NCBI GenBank assembly: GCA_947000775.1
Contig: CAMQGK010000341.1
Coordinates: forward strand, 7,900,501 to 7,964,500
DNA length: 64,000 nt
Direction of reading: 5' to 3'
From: Pterois miles
Taxonomy: Eukaryota; Chordata; Actinopteri; Perciformes; Scorpaenidae
Within the stretch, counting starts at the first letter, position 1, and each line of letters opens with the position of its first letter. The notes beneath the pieces are model-generated. The model was not told where the DNA came from. It worked only from the letters and a program-made list of their open reading frames with translations, and ran no database searches. Both the position numbers and the translations under genes were made by a program. Shown here one piece after another: positions 12,201-25,600 of this stretch.

Positions 12201-15200
12201 AGTTGACCATCCGGGATCGTTAGCAGACACGATGCTGCATTCACTGTCTCCAGTTCACCGTCCGGGAGCGCCGTGGCTGCTGCATGTAATGTCGCAGACC
12301 TGCAGCCACTTTCATAGTAAATGTCTCCACCGCACATTTAGTTTAGTTTTGCAGGTTGTCAGCCGTGTGTCTGCCCGGACTAACGATAGCGATCGTCCAG
12401 CGAACAGTGAGCGTGTTTGTGCCAGCTGCTAACGTTGTGGCTTTGTGCCTGCTGTAGCGCAACTTCAGCGAGTTTCCAACAGACCGTGCATGTGTGGCGG
12501 CAGTGAGTGTGGGTTTGTTGGTGGCATTCTGTGAACGTAGCTGTAGCAGCTTGACTCCTCAGCTGGAAGTCCTGAGACATCTTCCTGTATCTGCGCCGGC
12601 TCTGTTTTAAGGTGGACCTTAAAGTGACGAATCGCTCCTCAGTGTTTGTCTCAGCTTTTTAAAAAACTTGTTAACCCTTTAACCGATAGCATTAAAAAAT
12701 GCTTAATGTCGGTTAGTCAAACAGTTAATTGTGAACATCCCTATGACATATTCATCAGGAAACCAAACTTGCTTTTGTTGTTTACTTCAGTACCCTGCCT
12801 GTTATACTCAGGTGCATAATCAACTTTGTGCCGGAGTTGAGCTTTCCTGCAGTAGATGAATCTTTATAGAGTTCCTGCAGCTGTCCAGTCTCAGGAAATG
12901 AAAGGCGTTCTGCTGCGTCCGGGTTTTTTCGGCGTGCCAAGGCTTTCACACCTCTAGTCAGCACACACACACACACACACACACACATACATCTGAATCC
13001 ACTCACTTTTCCTAGCAGAGGCTGTTTAGCCATCTCTAGCTTTGCAGCGTGAGCTGCACAGTTGAGGCTGGGAGGGGTGACATAGCAGAGGATCAGCCAA
13101 CCTTCCCCACGTTCTGCACGTAGCACAACCATTAAAATACTGCTCCCTCTGGAGGGAGGCCAGCAGTCAAAGTTTACAGCAGTTCACTCCTCTCTTCTGC
13201 TCCAGCCCTACCCCTCTGCTCACTGTCTGTACCTCTCTTCCTTTCTTTTACGCACTCGCTCACAGAAAATCTTACTGCATTGCATCTCTTACCGCCAGGA
13301 AGCCCTTTGTCAGTGCCCCCCCACCCACCATGCTGGAGTTTTGTTGCTTTTTAGCTTTGAATGCCCTGATGCCATGCACTGCAGTGGTAACCTGCATCAC
13401 TCAAAAGATGTGACGAAAATGAGATGTGTGGAGATAAGATACACAAATGTGTGACGTGGATGCTTTTTTTTCACTCGCTGACCTTGGAAAGAATTTGCAC
13501 ATACACATTTTGTAATACAGTCACTATATAGCATAATAAAACGATAATTTACACTAGTATGTGGATTGACAGACTTGCATAGTCTTAATTCATTGATTGT
13601 GTTCAACTCATTGAAGTATCATTTCTCTGCAGACATGATAGCTTTTCAAGATTCAAACATAGAAAGTAGGAGTTTTAGGGATGCTAATTTTGGAAAATTT
13701 TCTTGATCAATAACCAACAAGATTTGTGTCTCATGCAGCAGTTCACCAGCTGCAGTATATGAGCACAACAGACAACTGAGTCGACAGTTCACCATCAGGA
13801 GAGTTACTGTAGCAGCCACGGTGCTGCGTTCACTGTCTCCAGTTCACCATCAGGAGAGTTACTATAGCAGCCACAGTGCTGCATTCACTGTCTCCAGTTC
13901 ACCATTAGGAGAGTTACTATAGCAGCCACAGTGCTGCATTCACTGTCTCCAGTACACCATCAGGAGAGTTACTATAGCAGCCACAGTGCTGCATTCACTG
14001 TCTCCAGTTCACCATTAGGAGAGTTACTGTAGCAGCCACAGAGCTCTGTGTAGTGTTGTTGGCATGTAGCCACTTTCCCAGTAAAAGTCTCCACCACATA
14101 TTTAGTTTCGTTTAGCATGTTGTCAGCTGTGTGTCTGCCTGGATTAACAATAGAGATTGTCTGACAAACATTATGTGTTTGTGCTACGGTAGCAGCTGCA
14201 GCTCTGCTGGTAGGTTTGTGCTTGCTGCCGCCACACACATACACTGTCATTGCAGCATAACTTTAGCAAGTTTCTGACAGACCGTGTGTGGGTTGGTGTG
14301 GGTGAGTATGGGTTTATTGGTGGTGTTATAGCTGTGAACGTAGGTGTTGCAGACAGTGTATACAGTTTGTTGGTGAATAAATGCCACAAAGCTACAACTC
14401 CTCAGCTGAAATCCTGAGCCAACTTCCTGTATTTGCAACTCCAGCTCACACTCTCTTAAGGTGGACTGACTTTTTTCCTTAAAGTGATGAGCAGCTCCTT
14501 TGAGTTTTTCTCAGATTACTTTTTGATTACTTATTAATATTTCTTTTAACTGTTCAACGCATAGCCTCAATTCGTTAAATTGCTTCATGTCAGTTAACAG
14601 TTAAACAGTTAATTAATAACATCCCTAAGGAGTTAAGTCTGCTGTGAGCGTTTATTGTAATGTTGCTGTGGTTTATGTTGATCCATGTTCAAGGAAGAAT
14701 GTGGAGGAACTTGCCTTTTGTTTGTCATATCACTGCTTAGACAGACGGTGCATGAGGGCTGAATCTGCCCTCTGCGTTTGTGCACGTTCACCTCTCAGCT
14801 CCTCTTTCAAGTCTGAAAACACAGTTACATGGTGTCCCACAGGTGTTAGTAGAGATAGATATATAATAGAGGGAATTATGGCAAAGTTATGTTTAACTTC
14901 CTAACAAAAATCAGTATGCATTAAAGGAGGGGCGTTAAGGTGCACAGGATTTATTATGTCGCTTTTGTTTTTCAACATTGTATCGAGAATTCCACTGGTA
15001 TCGGTATCGACTACTAAATTTTTGGTACAGTGACATCCCTCGTGTAGCCCTATGGGAACTAACAAAAAGCTTAAAAAGTATTATTACAGTGCCACAAGTT
15101 GCGGTGAAAATGTTTGGGTGCCCCTAAATGAAAAAGTGAGTCGTACCAGTGCAACTAATGTAAAAAAAAAAAGTTAGTCTGGGGCTTGTAATGTCTTCCA

Positions 15201-18176
15201 GGGAAGTCTTATTTCTGAAGAGAATTCAAGTGTCTCTGTCACAGTCTCTCTCCCCTCTCCCAGCAGTGTGCAAGTCACTACTTGTGTGTGTTTCTTATTT
15301 CCGAGGGACTTTCTACACTGTTTACGCCGAGAAGTTTACAAGAGCTCATTGAGGTTCACTGCCAACACCCAAGCAGATCATACGAGTTTTAATAGAGCAG
15401 GAAAAGGCGAGGGGAAGTTGACGCGCTGCATGATATCTCCGGTTTATTTTCTCGCTAGTTTAAAGTTTATAAAGAGCCAGCTGTGTTGTGAGCGGCCACT
15501 GCTTGTATCAGTGCAGGTGAGGCGAGGACAATGCCATCTGGCTGTGCCAAGGCTGTCTGCTGCGTCCACATCACAGGCCAGCAAAATCAGTCTGAGCTGC
15601 TTCCACAGTCCTGGTTCTGACTTACTGGATTTATACCAACACAAACCTTTAATTCCTTCTTTATATTAATGCATCAGGGCTCCAGAGCAGGACCATTTTG
15701 GTCACATATGCGACTAAAAATCTGTCCAGTGCAACTAAATATTTTCATATGTCACAATGGTGCACCTTATTAAGCAGGGCAGTCGCTGTGTGCATTTGCA
15801 AAACTCGCAGCCATAAAACATCCGGGTAATTCAGAATGAAGACAAAAATGCCCTGGTGCCCGTTAAGCTTGTCCCCATCCCTGAACGGCCCAGCCCGGAT
15901 CCAACAAGTACAGCTTCACCACCAGTCTCCCTGGTCTGCGGTGAGATGCCTGATCCTGATCAGAGGTGCCAGCTATATTTCACACATGGGGAGAGCAAAA
16001 ATGGATGCATGACACACTTTACCGCTAATTTCTTCTCTTCTTCCATGATCGCCAAACAGCTCATAGCACATCTCTCTCTGTCACTTGACAACACACTCAC
16101 AACACACACATTATATTACGCTGCTCTTATACCGATATAATATGTAAATATGTGGATACCCAACCATACCATAGGTAGACTGTTTAACTCACTATGGACA
16201 TGTGTCCAGGGGATCCACCCTCTTTCTTTCCTAATCACAGTACACTGTGAACAACAAATGTGTTGAAATCAGCAGGATGAGAGCTTAACATGAGGTGCTG
16301 TTCATTTACTTTATGATGCATTGCATATGATGCAAGCTCTTTTCAGTAAAAATTGGTGTTAGGCAAAGGTAAATTATAACATTATGATGTGTTCAGATGT
16401 AATCTCTTAAAATGTATTTTTTGGTGAGAAAGGTGTTTGAGTACAGGTGTTTTCACAGCAACATAAAATAAGTAATAGCGAGGGAATATGACCTGTTAAA
16501 CCTCTGAACATAAACCTGTATGCAAACTGTAATAAAGGAGAGTATGTTGAGGTACATGGGATTTATTGTATCACTGGTGTGTGGAATTGGTAGAAAAGTG
16601 ATGTGCACCAGTGCAACCAATGTAGAAAGTTAGTCTGAATCCCTGTGCTTTATTTCTGTTGGCTTGTTTAGTGGCAGATATGAGGTCTGGACATCAAATG
16701 CATACGTTTGTGGTTTCTGTGTATCTGTTTTTACTAATCATGCTTTTTATCTTCCTGTCTTCAGGCAATGGTGGCGTGTTACCCTGGAAACGGGACAGGA
16801 TACGTACGCCATGTAGATAATCCTAACGGTGATGGACGGTGTGCCACATGCATATATTACCTTAATAAAGATTGGTCTGCCAAGGTATGTGAGCGACGTG
16901 TGGAGGAAATAATGTTCATTAGTACAAATTAATGATTATTCCAATTTTATTAGCTTCTCTTGTTTCTGATTTTTTATTTTAATAAGCAGTGATTCAGTTG
17001 TGATTTGAATTGATTGCTGAAATAACCATCAAAACAAAATGATTAGAAAAAGGCCTCGTGCTTGGTGTTCATGTTCCAGTTGGACTTCCTGTCACAAGTA
17101 TATGACAAGTCAGCATAGCTCTTGTCTCCATGGCAGGGTCGTCACCCTCCATCCTGCTTTATTCCACACCCCGCGCCCGAGCAGAGTCAGTAGTAGAGGT
17201 TACGTGTCAAGTACGTGCTGTGCGGCCACTCTCCCTGTTTATAATCCCATTAAAACGCAGAGATCCTGCTAATCCAGCCACACCCAATCAGGCAGAAGAG
17301 CGCCCCCATGCTGCCGTCCACAAAGCCACTGTTCCTCCTGCAGGAAAGTGGACTCAGGCTGAGGGAACAAGGACACTGAGGTGTTCCTGTGGTAGTTTAT
17401 TACTCACATCATACGGATCAAATCAGCATTTCAAACAATTCTGGTGTTTTGGTGAGATAATATTAAGATAAAATATATTAACTGTGAAAAAGCCTATGAG
17501 CCTTTCTTTCACTGACTGTATTGTCCTGTGTGACAGAGTCTACTCACCAGATGCTCAAAGCAACCACCTGCCTCAGATCTGACATGAAAAAAATGAATAC
17601 AGGCCTTCAGTCACAGTGTATATTTAGTAACTTTTATTTAAAAAAACAAAATGATCATCAGGTGTCATGGGCAGGGGACAAAAAAAACAAATTTATGCTC
17701 TCAACTTACTTAATTCATGCTCTTAAATGAAGAATTCATCAGGGTACCCACGTGTCGGTATTCAAGGACTAATCTGGGTCTGCATGGTGCGTATTGTGCG
17801 GATCGGTGCCCCCGTCAGCCTCGGCCTCTCGGGTCTTGCTTCCCCCGTCGCTCTGTGACTCCCTGGTGGTTCTGGGATTTCCTGAGGTGCTCTTGTGGCC
17901 GTTTTCACATGGGTCTCTTGTTTTCTGTGTGGTCCGGTTGGCAGCTGCTGCTGTGCTGCATGCGCCGCATTTCAGCCCTGAATAGTTCATTTCAATTAAT
18001 TCAAGTATTCAAGTAATTCAATTCTATAAAAACTAGTAATAACGGTGTATACTTTAGTCTAGTTTGTCAATTTTCCTTTGCCGTAAGCCCATGGTAATGG
18101 TATTATTTTTTTTTCCTTTTGCAGGTATGAGAGTGTTCTTAAAATTTGTACTTAAAAACTGCAGATACCCCATTCA

Positions 18177-18257
<81 letters not shown>

Positions 18258-21200
18258 CAAATATAACATTATACAATATTGCCTGCTGCTAACAGTCTGG
18301 GTTCTCCTCCCTGACTAATAGAGATTAGAGAGCACAAGCTAACTAAAAATATTTCCACTAATTTCCACATTTTTGTCACAGCATGCACTGATAGAGGAGA
18401 TAGTGCTGTAACATGCTTAAGTGTTTAGTTTAGTAAATGTTACTGGACGAGTAGTTAAAGGAACTCACATGAGCATGAGACAGATAAACAGGATGCTGCA
18501 AACCAGGAAGGAACGACGCTCTATAACAAAGAGCCGCAACTGTTAGGTGGGAGGATGGTGCTCTGACATGACAGGACTCATAAGTAGACAAGAGTTTGTC
18601 TTCCAGACTTCCTCACCTACTTGACTTCCAAACCTTTATATGAAAGTTATGTGATGACAGGAAACTCAGTCTTGCCTCTGGATGCTAGTTCGTGGTAGAA
18701 TCAGGCCATGCAGGGTCTCAGAGGATGACCATTATGTCATCAAACAAGCAATAAGACAAGTGAAATGTATAGGTGTTTGGGACCTGTCTTCTGTTATGAA
18801 AGAGTAGACGAAATAACTAACAGTACTCTAACTGTGAAGTAACCGAATCACCATCACAACTACTACTACTACTACTACTACAAAGGTTGATTGTTTTGCA
18901 GTCCACTGATGTACCTCATGTCCATCATGTGCCGGTCGACTAGTTTCAACATGTGACTGTTGTTCCTCTTTGTTGATGCAGTTTGTGATTTTATTATATT
19001 TATTAATTGTGATTGTCTTGACATATGCACAACCAGTGGGAACAATAGGTTTCTTTTATTGACCAATGTAGCTACAAATTGGGCACAAAAGACTTTGCCT
19101 TTTTAGAGTATTTTAGGTCTCTCACGTTGCTACGAAAGTTGAGCATGACGTATTTATCTGTTTATAACCTATCACAGACATGTTGGTATCGGCATATATT
19201 TTGTAGAGCTGCAACAATTAGTTGTCAGCTGTTCTATTAATCACAAACTATTTTGATAATCAGTTTGGGTCCATCCATCCATCCATCGTCAACCGCTTAT
19301 CCTGTTCGGGGTCGCGGGGGGGCTGGAGCCGATCCCAGCTGTCATTGGGCGAAGGCAGGGTTCACCCTGGACAGGTCGCCAGTCCATCGCAGGGCACATA
19401 GAGACAGACAACATGTAGACAGACAACCATTCACGCTCACATCCACACCTACGGGCAATTTAGAGTCATCAATTAACCTAAACAGCATGTCTTTGGACTG
19501 TGGGAGGAAGCCGGAGTACCCGGAGAAAACCCACGCTTACATGGGGAGAACATGCAAACTCCACACAGAAGAGTCCCAAGCCGGAATCGAACCTGCGACC
19601 CTCTTGCTGTGAGGCGAGAGTGCTAACCACTGCACCACCGTCAGTTTGGGTCATTTTTTTAAAAAAAAGAAAAATCAATTCTCCGATTCCAGCTTGTTTA
19701 ATGTGAATATTTTCTGGTTTCTTTACTCCTATCTGACAGTAAACTGAATTTCTTTGAGTTGTGGATAAAACGAGACATTTAAGGACATTATCTTGTCCTA
19801 AACAGATGAAGCAACAATGAAAATAATTAATTGCGGCCCTAATTTTCTGACCGATTTGCATCACCATGGAAACTTTTTTCTCACGAATATAATGCAGAAA
19901 AAGCTGCTTGGGTAATTTAGAAATGGTGCCATCACATATTTTGTCCAGCACAGCACGTTCTGACTGACAGTACTGTGGTGGCACAGTGTAAGTGCTGTCA
20001 CCACACCTCTTTATAGCCAGCAGATGCCAATAAGTGGCATTCAGCCTAACCTGTGACCCACTTCTATAGCTGCGTGTTGCTTTATATTATCTATCCTGTA
20101 AGTGCCCTAGCGCTTGCGCAACACAATCCCGGTTTTTATGTGTGTATTACTACGTATTTTCATTTTGATGTAATGTGTATCAGGTTGCCCTTATGTTAAA
20201 CACAAAGCTGCTGCATGGTTTCTTTTGTCCTGTTCATGCACAGGCTTCAGTTATTCAATTGAGCCATATTCAGGGACCCCGTTGGACACGTGAATGATTC
20301 CAATCTGGCCTCTGATTGGCTGTTTATTATGAGCTGTGTTTTATATAATGTGGTTGCCTGGATACGGGCTTCATGATAGAAGGACGTGGAATGTTCAGGT
20401 TCACTTGTTCCAGTTATTTAACCCCAATTTACAACATCACACCTCTTCAGTTGCTCCATGTCTACCCAAAATCATTACCATGTCAAATTATCTGTATGTA
20501 TACTCTTCATCAGAAGTTAATACATCCACACAGTTCATTGTAAAAATTGTATGAAGTACCAACGCTCGTTTACCATCGCCAGTGTAGTACATCATTTACT
20601 TCAGTTATGCAAGACCACTCGCCACTTTTCAATGTTCCCTGTGTAGACATGTGACAAAATTAAAGGAAACAAGCTGCTTCTGGTGGGACGCAACAAAATC
20701 TTCGGGATTGACAAATAAAGTGTCCTGTTTATTATATTGGGCAAACAAACAAACACGTTTCGGCAATAAGCGTTCGTCAGTGCGAACAATCAAAACCTGA
20801 AGGCAGTTTTAAAACTAGCTTGTTACAAAGGAGGTTAAATAATACTCCAAAGTTATTTTTGCGAGGAAAACCTGGCATGACCATTTTCAAAGGGGTTCCT
20901 TGACCTCTGACCTCCAGATATGTGAATGAAAATGGGTGCTACGGGTTGCCACCAGTCTCCCCTTTACAGACAGGCCCACTTTATGATAATCACATGGAGT
21001 TTGGGTCAAGTCATAGTCAAGTCAGCACTCTGACACACTGACTGCTGTCATGTTATGATTTGAGCATATTTTTAATGCTGAATGCAGTACCACAGGTACT
21101 GCATTCAGCATTAAAAATATGTTGTTCATTGATTTCCAATAATAGATACATATATTTGCATAAAGCAGCATATTTGTCCACTCCCATGTTGATAAGAGTT

Positions 21201-22606
21201 TTAAACACCACTTCAGGTACATTTTGAACAGATTAAAAAATGTGCAATTAATCATGATTAACTATTTACTTGATTGACAGCCAGTCTAAATATGAACCCT
21301 GATGAGATAGTGACTCTGTAACTGCTGCTATTTTGAGAAACATTGCACTGATTGGAATAAAGTACTGTATGTTAAAGCAATACTTAACCCTTAAAATGAC
21401 CATTTGTGTATCAGTTACTCAGCATGATACCTTGAATGCTTGAAGAAAACTTTTTTCTGTCAGGCCTCCACTGTGAATGGAGAATCCGAAAATGGAGAAA
21501 AGTCTTGATGAACTGAAGTAAATGTGGTCCAGGTTTAATAACAGCAAAAATCTACCAAAACATCCGTTTATAAACTCTCACACAATTCGTGTAGCATAAT
21601 AAGTCTTGTTTATCCAGTCGTATGCTCGGTACTTCCCAAACATACATTTTTGCAAAAATCTTACTTTTTAAAATGCTTTGGACAGACATGACACGCTTGC
21701 AGAAGTGCTATGCAGTAACCTTTTTTGCTTGCACCAAGATGTTTAATATCAGTCCATATGTTCCCTAAAGTACTTATCTTGCTCAGGGTTGCAGGGGGCG
21801 GGAGTGTTTCCCAGCATGCATTTGGTGAGAGGCAAGGATAGGTCACCAGTTTATCACAGCTGACACATACTGTAGAGGCATGCAGACACATTCACGCCAC
21901 ACGTTATCATATATAAACAGTCATGGTTACAGTGTTCAGCAGTCGGTCCTGTTAAAAACCATCCAGCCTTCACACCAACACATGACAGGAATCACAGTGT
22001 TGACTAACATTTTTTACGTAGTTATACCAACATCTTGCAATGAGAGCAAGTAGCAGTGGTTTCCTCCAGCTCGTTCATACTGGTATCTATGGGTTCACCG
22101 TGTGACTTCCTTCTGTGAAACGTGCTCTCAGCAGCCATGAGGGTGTCTGGTTTGACCGGATTTATTCATTTAACTTGGACAGGGTGTCAAACATTTAGGG
22201 CTGAACTACTTAAAATATCAAATTTTGATTATTTTGACTGCTATATCAAATATGATGATTTGTGATATTAGAGAGAATGATCACTTTTACATAATTAATC
22301 TCATAATAATTTTTTGTGCAGGGATCTGTACTAAAGATGCTTAGTATGATGTGTAGGTCATATCATGTGTAGGTCAGGACATCTCTGCAGCACCACAATA
22401 TTTCATTACCAGCCGTGACAGTGACGCCGGTATTGTTTTCACCTTGTGAGTCTGTGTGTGAGTTGCCAGGTGTTAATATTTCTATCTGTAGCATGTAGTC
22501 CTGAAACCTTACAGAGAAGGGTTTGGGACAGCTATTCTCAACCACTGGGACCACCGGTGGGCCTCAGAGAACCATCAAGTGGGCCGCGGAGTTGCAGCCA
22601 AATGGT

Positions 22607-22641
<35 letters not shown>

Positions 22642-25600
22642 TAGAGGTATGGCCACGGCAATCATGGCACACCATCAGGTAAAAACAAAAGTGTTTTGCT
22701 CCTGTTACACACCAAATCCAGTGCTGCGGCTGTTCACCGCAGGTTTATGCAGCGGTGTGGGAGTGTCACTTTTTATGGCCCGTTTACTCCAAGTGACCGC
22801 ACAACAATAAACGTCTTTTTCCCCTCATGGCAGGATTGTACAGCTCTGGGTCGTCGGTTATGTGTTTGGAAACCACAGCATGACGGCGGGCTGCGTTTCT
22901 CCAAAAATCATGTCTGTTTTGACTTTTCTGCCGCAGACTACTGCATTTTATTCTGGCATCTCCCAAACGCACTTACCTCCACTCACATGAGTGGACGGAC
23001 TGGCGTTTTCACTGCTCGGCCTGATCTGCTGTGAATGCAGCTCGCTAACATTCCCTCAAATGCGGTGACACAAAATGCACCATTTTTTTGAAAAGAAAAG
23101 AAATTTTGTGGACCATCCTAAACCAGTAAAAGCTTCAAAGCATGTGGTGAGGAAATATAACCCATAATGACAGCTGACAGAGAGGCATAACACCTTTTTA
23201 CAGCCCAGTTTCTCCTTTTTTGTGACGTTACTTTTTTCTCATTTATTTGGAAAGGTCATGCTTGGATGTTTTTTAACAATCAGAAGTCGGCCTTAAGTTA
23301 CACATGGTTGAGAACCCCTGATGTGGGGAAGGGGCCACCTACCACCTACTTTACGCCACTGGCCTGATTTGACATCACGGCTGGTGTGATCCCATCACAA
23401 CATGATATCAAGTTTGTCTTAATGGTATTTTAACAAACGTTTTGCCTGTTTTTTTTTAAAAAAACAGTTTGCCTCTTATGATTTTAAATTTGCAGCAGAC
23501 TATCTTGCTATTTTGCTGAAATTTCAAATTGTTCAGCACTAGTTCCATCCAATGTTTCCACCACCCATTAGGGGAGATAAATGATTTTAATATCGGTCTT
23601 TTCATAACCTTTTACCATCAACGGTTTTGCTTGTAGCCAGTAGCACTAAGTGGAACTTTCACAGTCTACTTGTAGTGAAGTAAAGTTACACCAATAAAGC
23701 CGTATGTGTTTATCTAGATAAGATTTTTGTTTAATACTACAGCAGACACTCAGAAATCCAATAGAAGAGTAGCTGGTGTATCTGTTTTCAGTTGTAATTG
23801 TGAGTGTGTGTAAGTACACACATCTACAGTTACAAAGCCCCGATCAGACCGTGTTTTAGTTGTTTTCAATGAGAGTGAAGCGTTTTGCGCACTGCTTTTG
23901 CATTGCTGAGCACATCACCTTTTTCTGTTTGGTGCACCTCGTGATTTTACAGGAGCTCCCTGAACGTCTCACAAGTTGGAAAAAAAAAAATTCAGAGTGA
24001 AAAAGCGTCCGACATCATAAGCGTTTTTTCTCAGTGTGACTTTTACTGGATACCTGGAGCTTTATACTTTACCAACCGTAGTTACCATGATCTGAAAAGA
24101 AAACAGCAGCCAGGAGGCAAATTAGTGCGCTACTTGAGATTTGGGGTAAGTTGTTTTCATTAAATGAAATTATACTGATAACTATTTGGGTAGCATGTGG
24201 TTCATAGCTTGTATTAAGGTAATGTGAGCACTCATTTGGTGGTTGTAACAGCAATAATATCAAATAAAAAGACAGCAAATTTCAAAAATTGTCGGTCTGA
24301 TCAGGCAGCAAACAGTAGACAGTACAGGAGTTGGTTACCTTGTTGAGAAGTGCAGCCTGTCACCTGCAGCTCTTCTTGTGGCTGCTTCTTCATGTTTCAT
24401 GGCTTTTTCTATCCATGTGTTTCCTGTGGCCTCTTCACAACAAAAGCTGCCCTGTGTTTAGCCAGTTGAATGATTTTTTACCAGCAGCAGTAACTTAATC
24501 CAGCTGTGATACGGCGGTAGGAGGGAGAACAGTACACAGTGAGGTTGACGTCAATAAGATAAAATGAATATATAAAAGTAACTCTGGATGGCAAGCATGC
24601 CTTGTGTAGGTCATTTGAATCCAGCGCTTGAATGGTGGACTGTACATCGATAAAAGCTATGGTATAGAAAGGTAATTAATAGATGTAAATACACTGCAGG
24701 AAAAAAAGACAACCATAAATATCATCACAAATGGGATTTGATTTCATAAAGAAAGAAACATTTGGATATCCATGCAAATCCAAATTGCACATTTCTACAT
24801 TAATGGCTCCGCATCCTGAGCACAGCAGTATTTTCATTTCCCGCCTAAAAGACTGCACTAAAGATGAAAATAATTATTTATTCTAAGGCAATTTGACATC
24901 ATTGGGTTTTATAACAGTGTTCATTTTTTTTTAAATGTCATCAAAGGTCATTCACTGTGCATAATTTGACTGCTTGTACCATCCAGAGTTTTAAAGTACA
25001 TCATCTTTGTGTTGTCATTTGACATTAGTCCAGTTGAGCTTGATGTAGGTCAGAAGGTCGCGTCCTGTGAGGGTCATCCTGTGGTCACTATATCATTTAC
25101 AAGCCACCACAATGAATGTTACCACTAATTTGGATTTACGAGCAAACAGTTGATAAAATCAGTGGCGCTTGAACTGCTTACATGCTGCAGGAAAAAAAAA
25201 AAAAAAAAAAACATTACCTCTGTTTTCTTTGACCCTATTGTGCTTAATTTAGTTTAGTCACACCACCGGCATTCCCCCCATTCAAAGTCGTATAAATGTG
25301 AATAGCATTACTCTTCTGGCAAAGGGTGTGAACCTTTTTGCTCGGCTCGTTTGCGTGTGAAGAGAGCGGCCTATCATATCAGCTGTGTGAGAGTTTAAAC
25401 GGCACGCTTGCAGCAATCTGCTTTTTCACTCTCCAGGTCCTTTATCCAGCTAGAGCAGTTTTCCTGTGGGTTATTCTTCCTATCCCTCCACAGGAAAGCC
25501 GTCCCCCCGCTGCTGCTTCCGATCCTGAGCTTTCCTCCTAGCCCTCAGAGTTAGGCAACCTTTTTCCTTAACATTGTCATCCCATGCTCGTAATTTAAAA

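Larger units (their letters stand above)
225..16764 (+). other. egln1: egln1 intron 1 (16.5 kb)
   Basis: Single intron between the phase-0 junctions at 224 and 16765. The repeats inside it are listed separately. In the remaining stretches (225-690, 1960-2300, 2930-3415, 4650-5860, 6180-6430, 6770-7840, 9130-10500, 10640-11990, 12760-13670 and 14640-16764) I see no conserved exon, RNA gene or other supported feature. Parts of them look like very old, unclassifiable repeat remnants. Confidence 0.7.
22196..23545. repeat. older TIR-like repeat hosting a hAT insertion
   Basis: The left flank gggctgaactacttaaaat and right flank tttcaaattgttcagcact look inverted. Between them sits the element at 22529-23320. 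Assignment of the outer element is tentative. Confidence 0.4.

Noticed and set aside
15856..16140. 94-codon frame as a possible gene or transposase exon
   Set aside because: No recognisable domain, no splice partners, and it sits in a repeat cluster.
19253..19984. 119- and 168-codon frames, and similar frames at 39462-39827 and 5822-6363
   Set aside because: They lie in the TGGA-tail SINEs and recur with each copy; SINEs do not encode proteins.
22696..23034. 112-codon frame as a possible transposase fragment
   Set aside because: No hAT catalytic or dimerisation motif visible; it lies inside a non-autonomous element.
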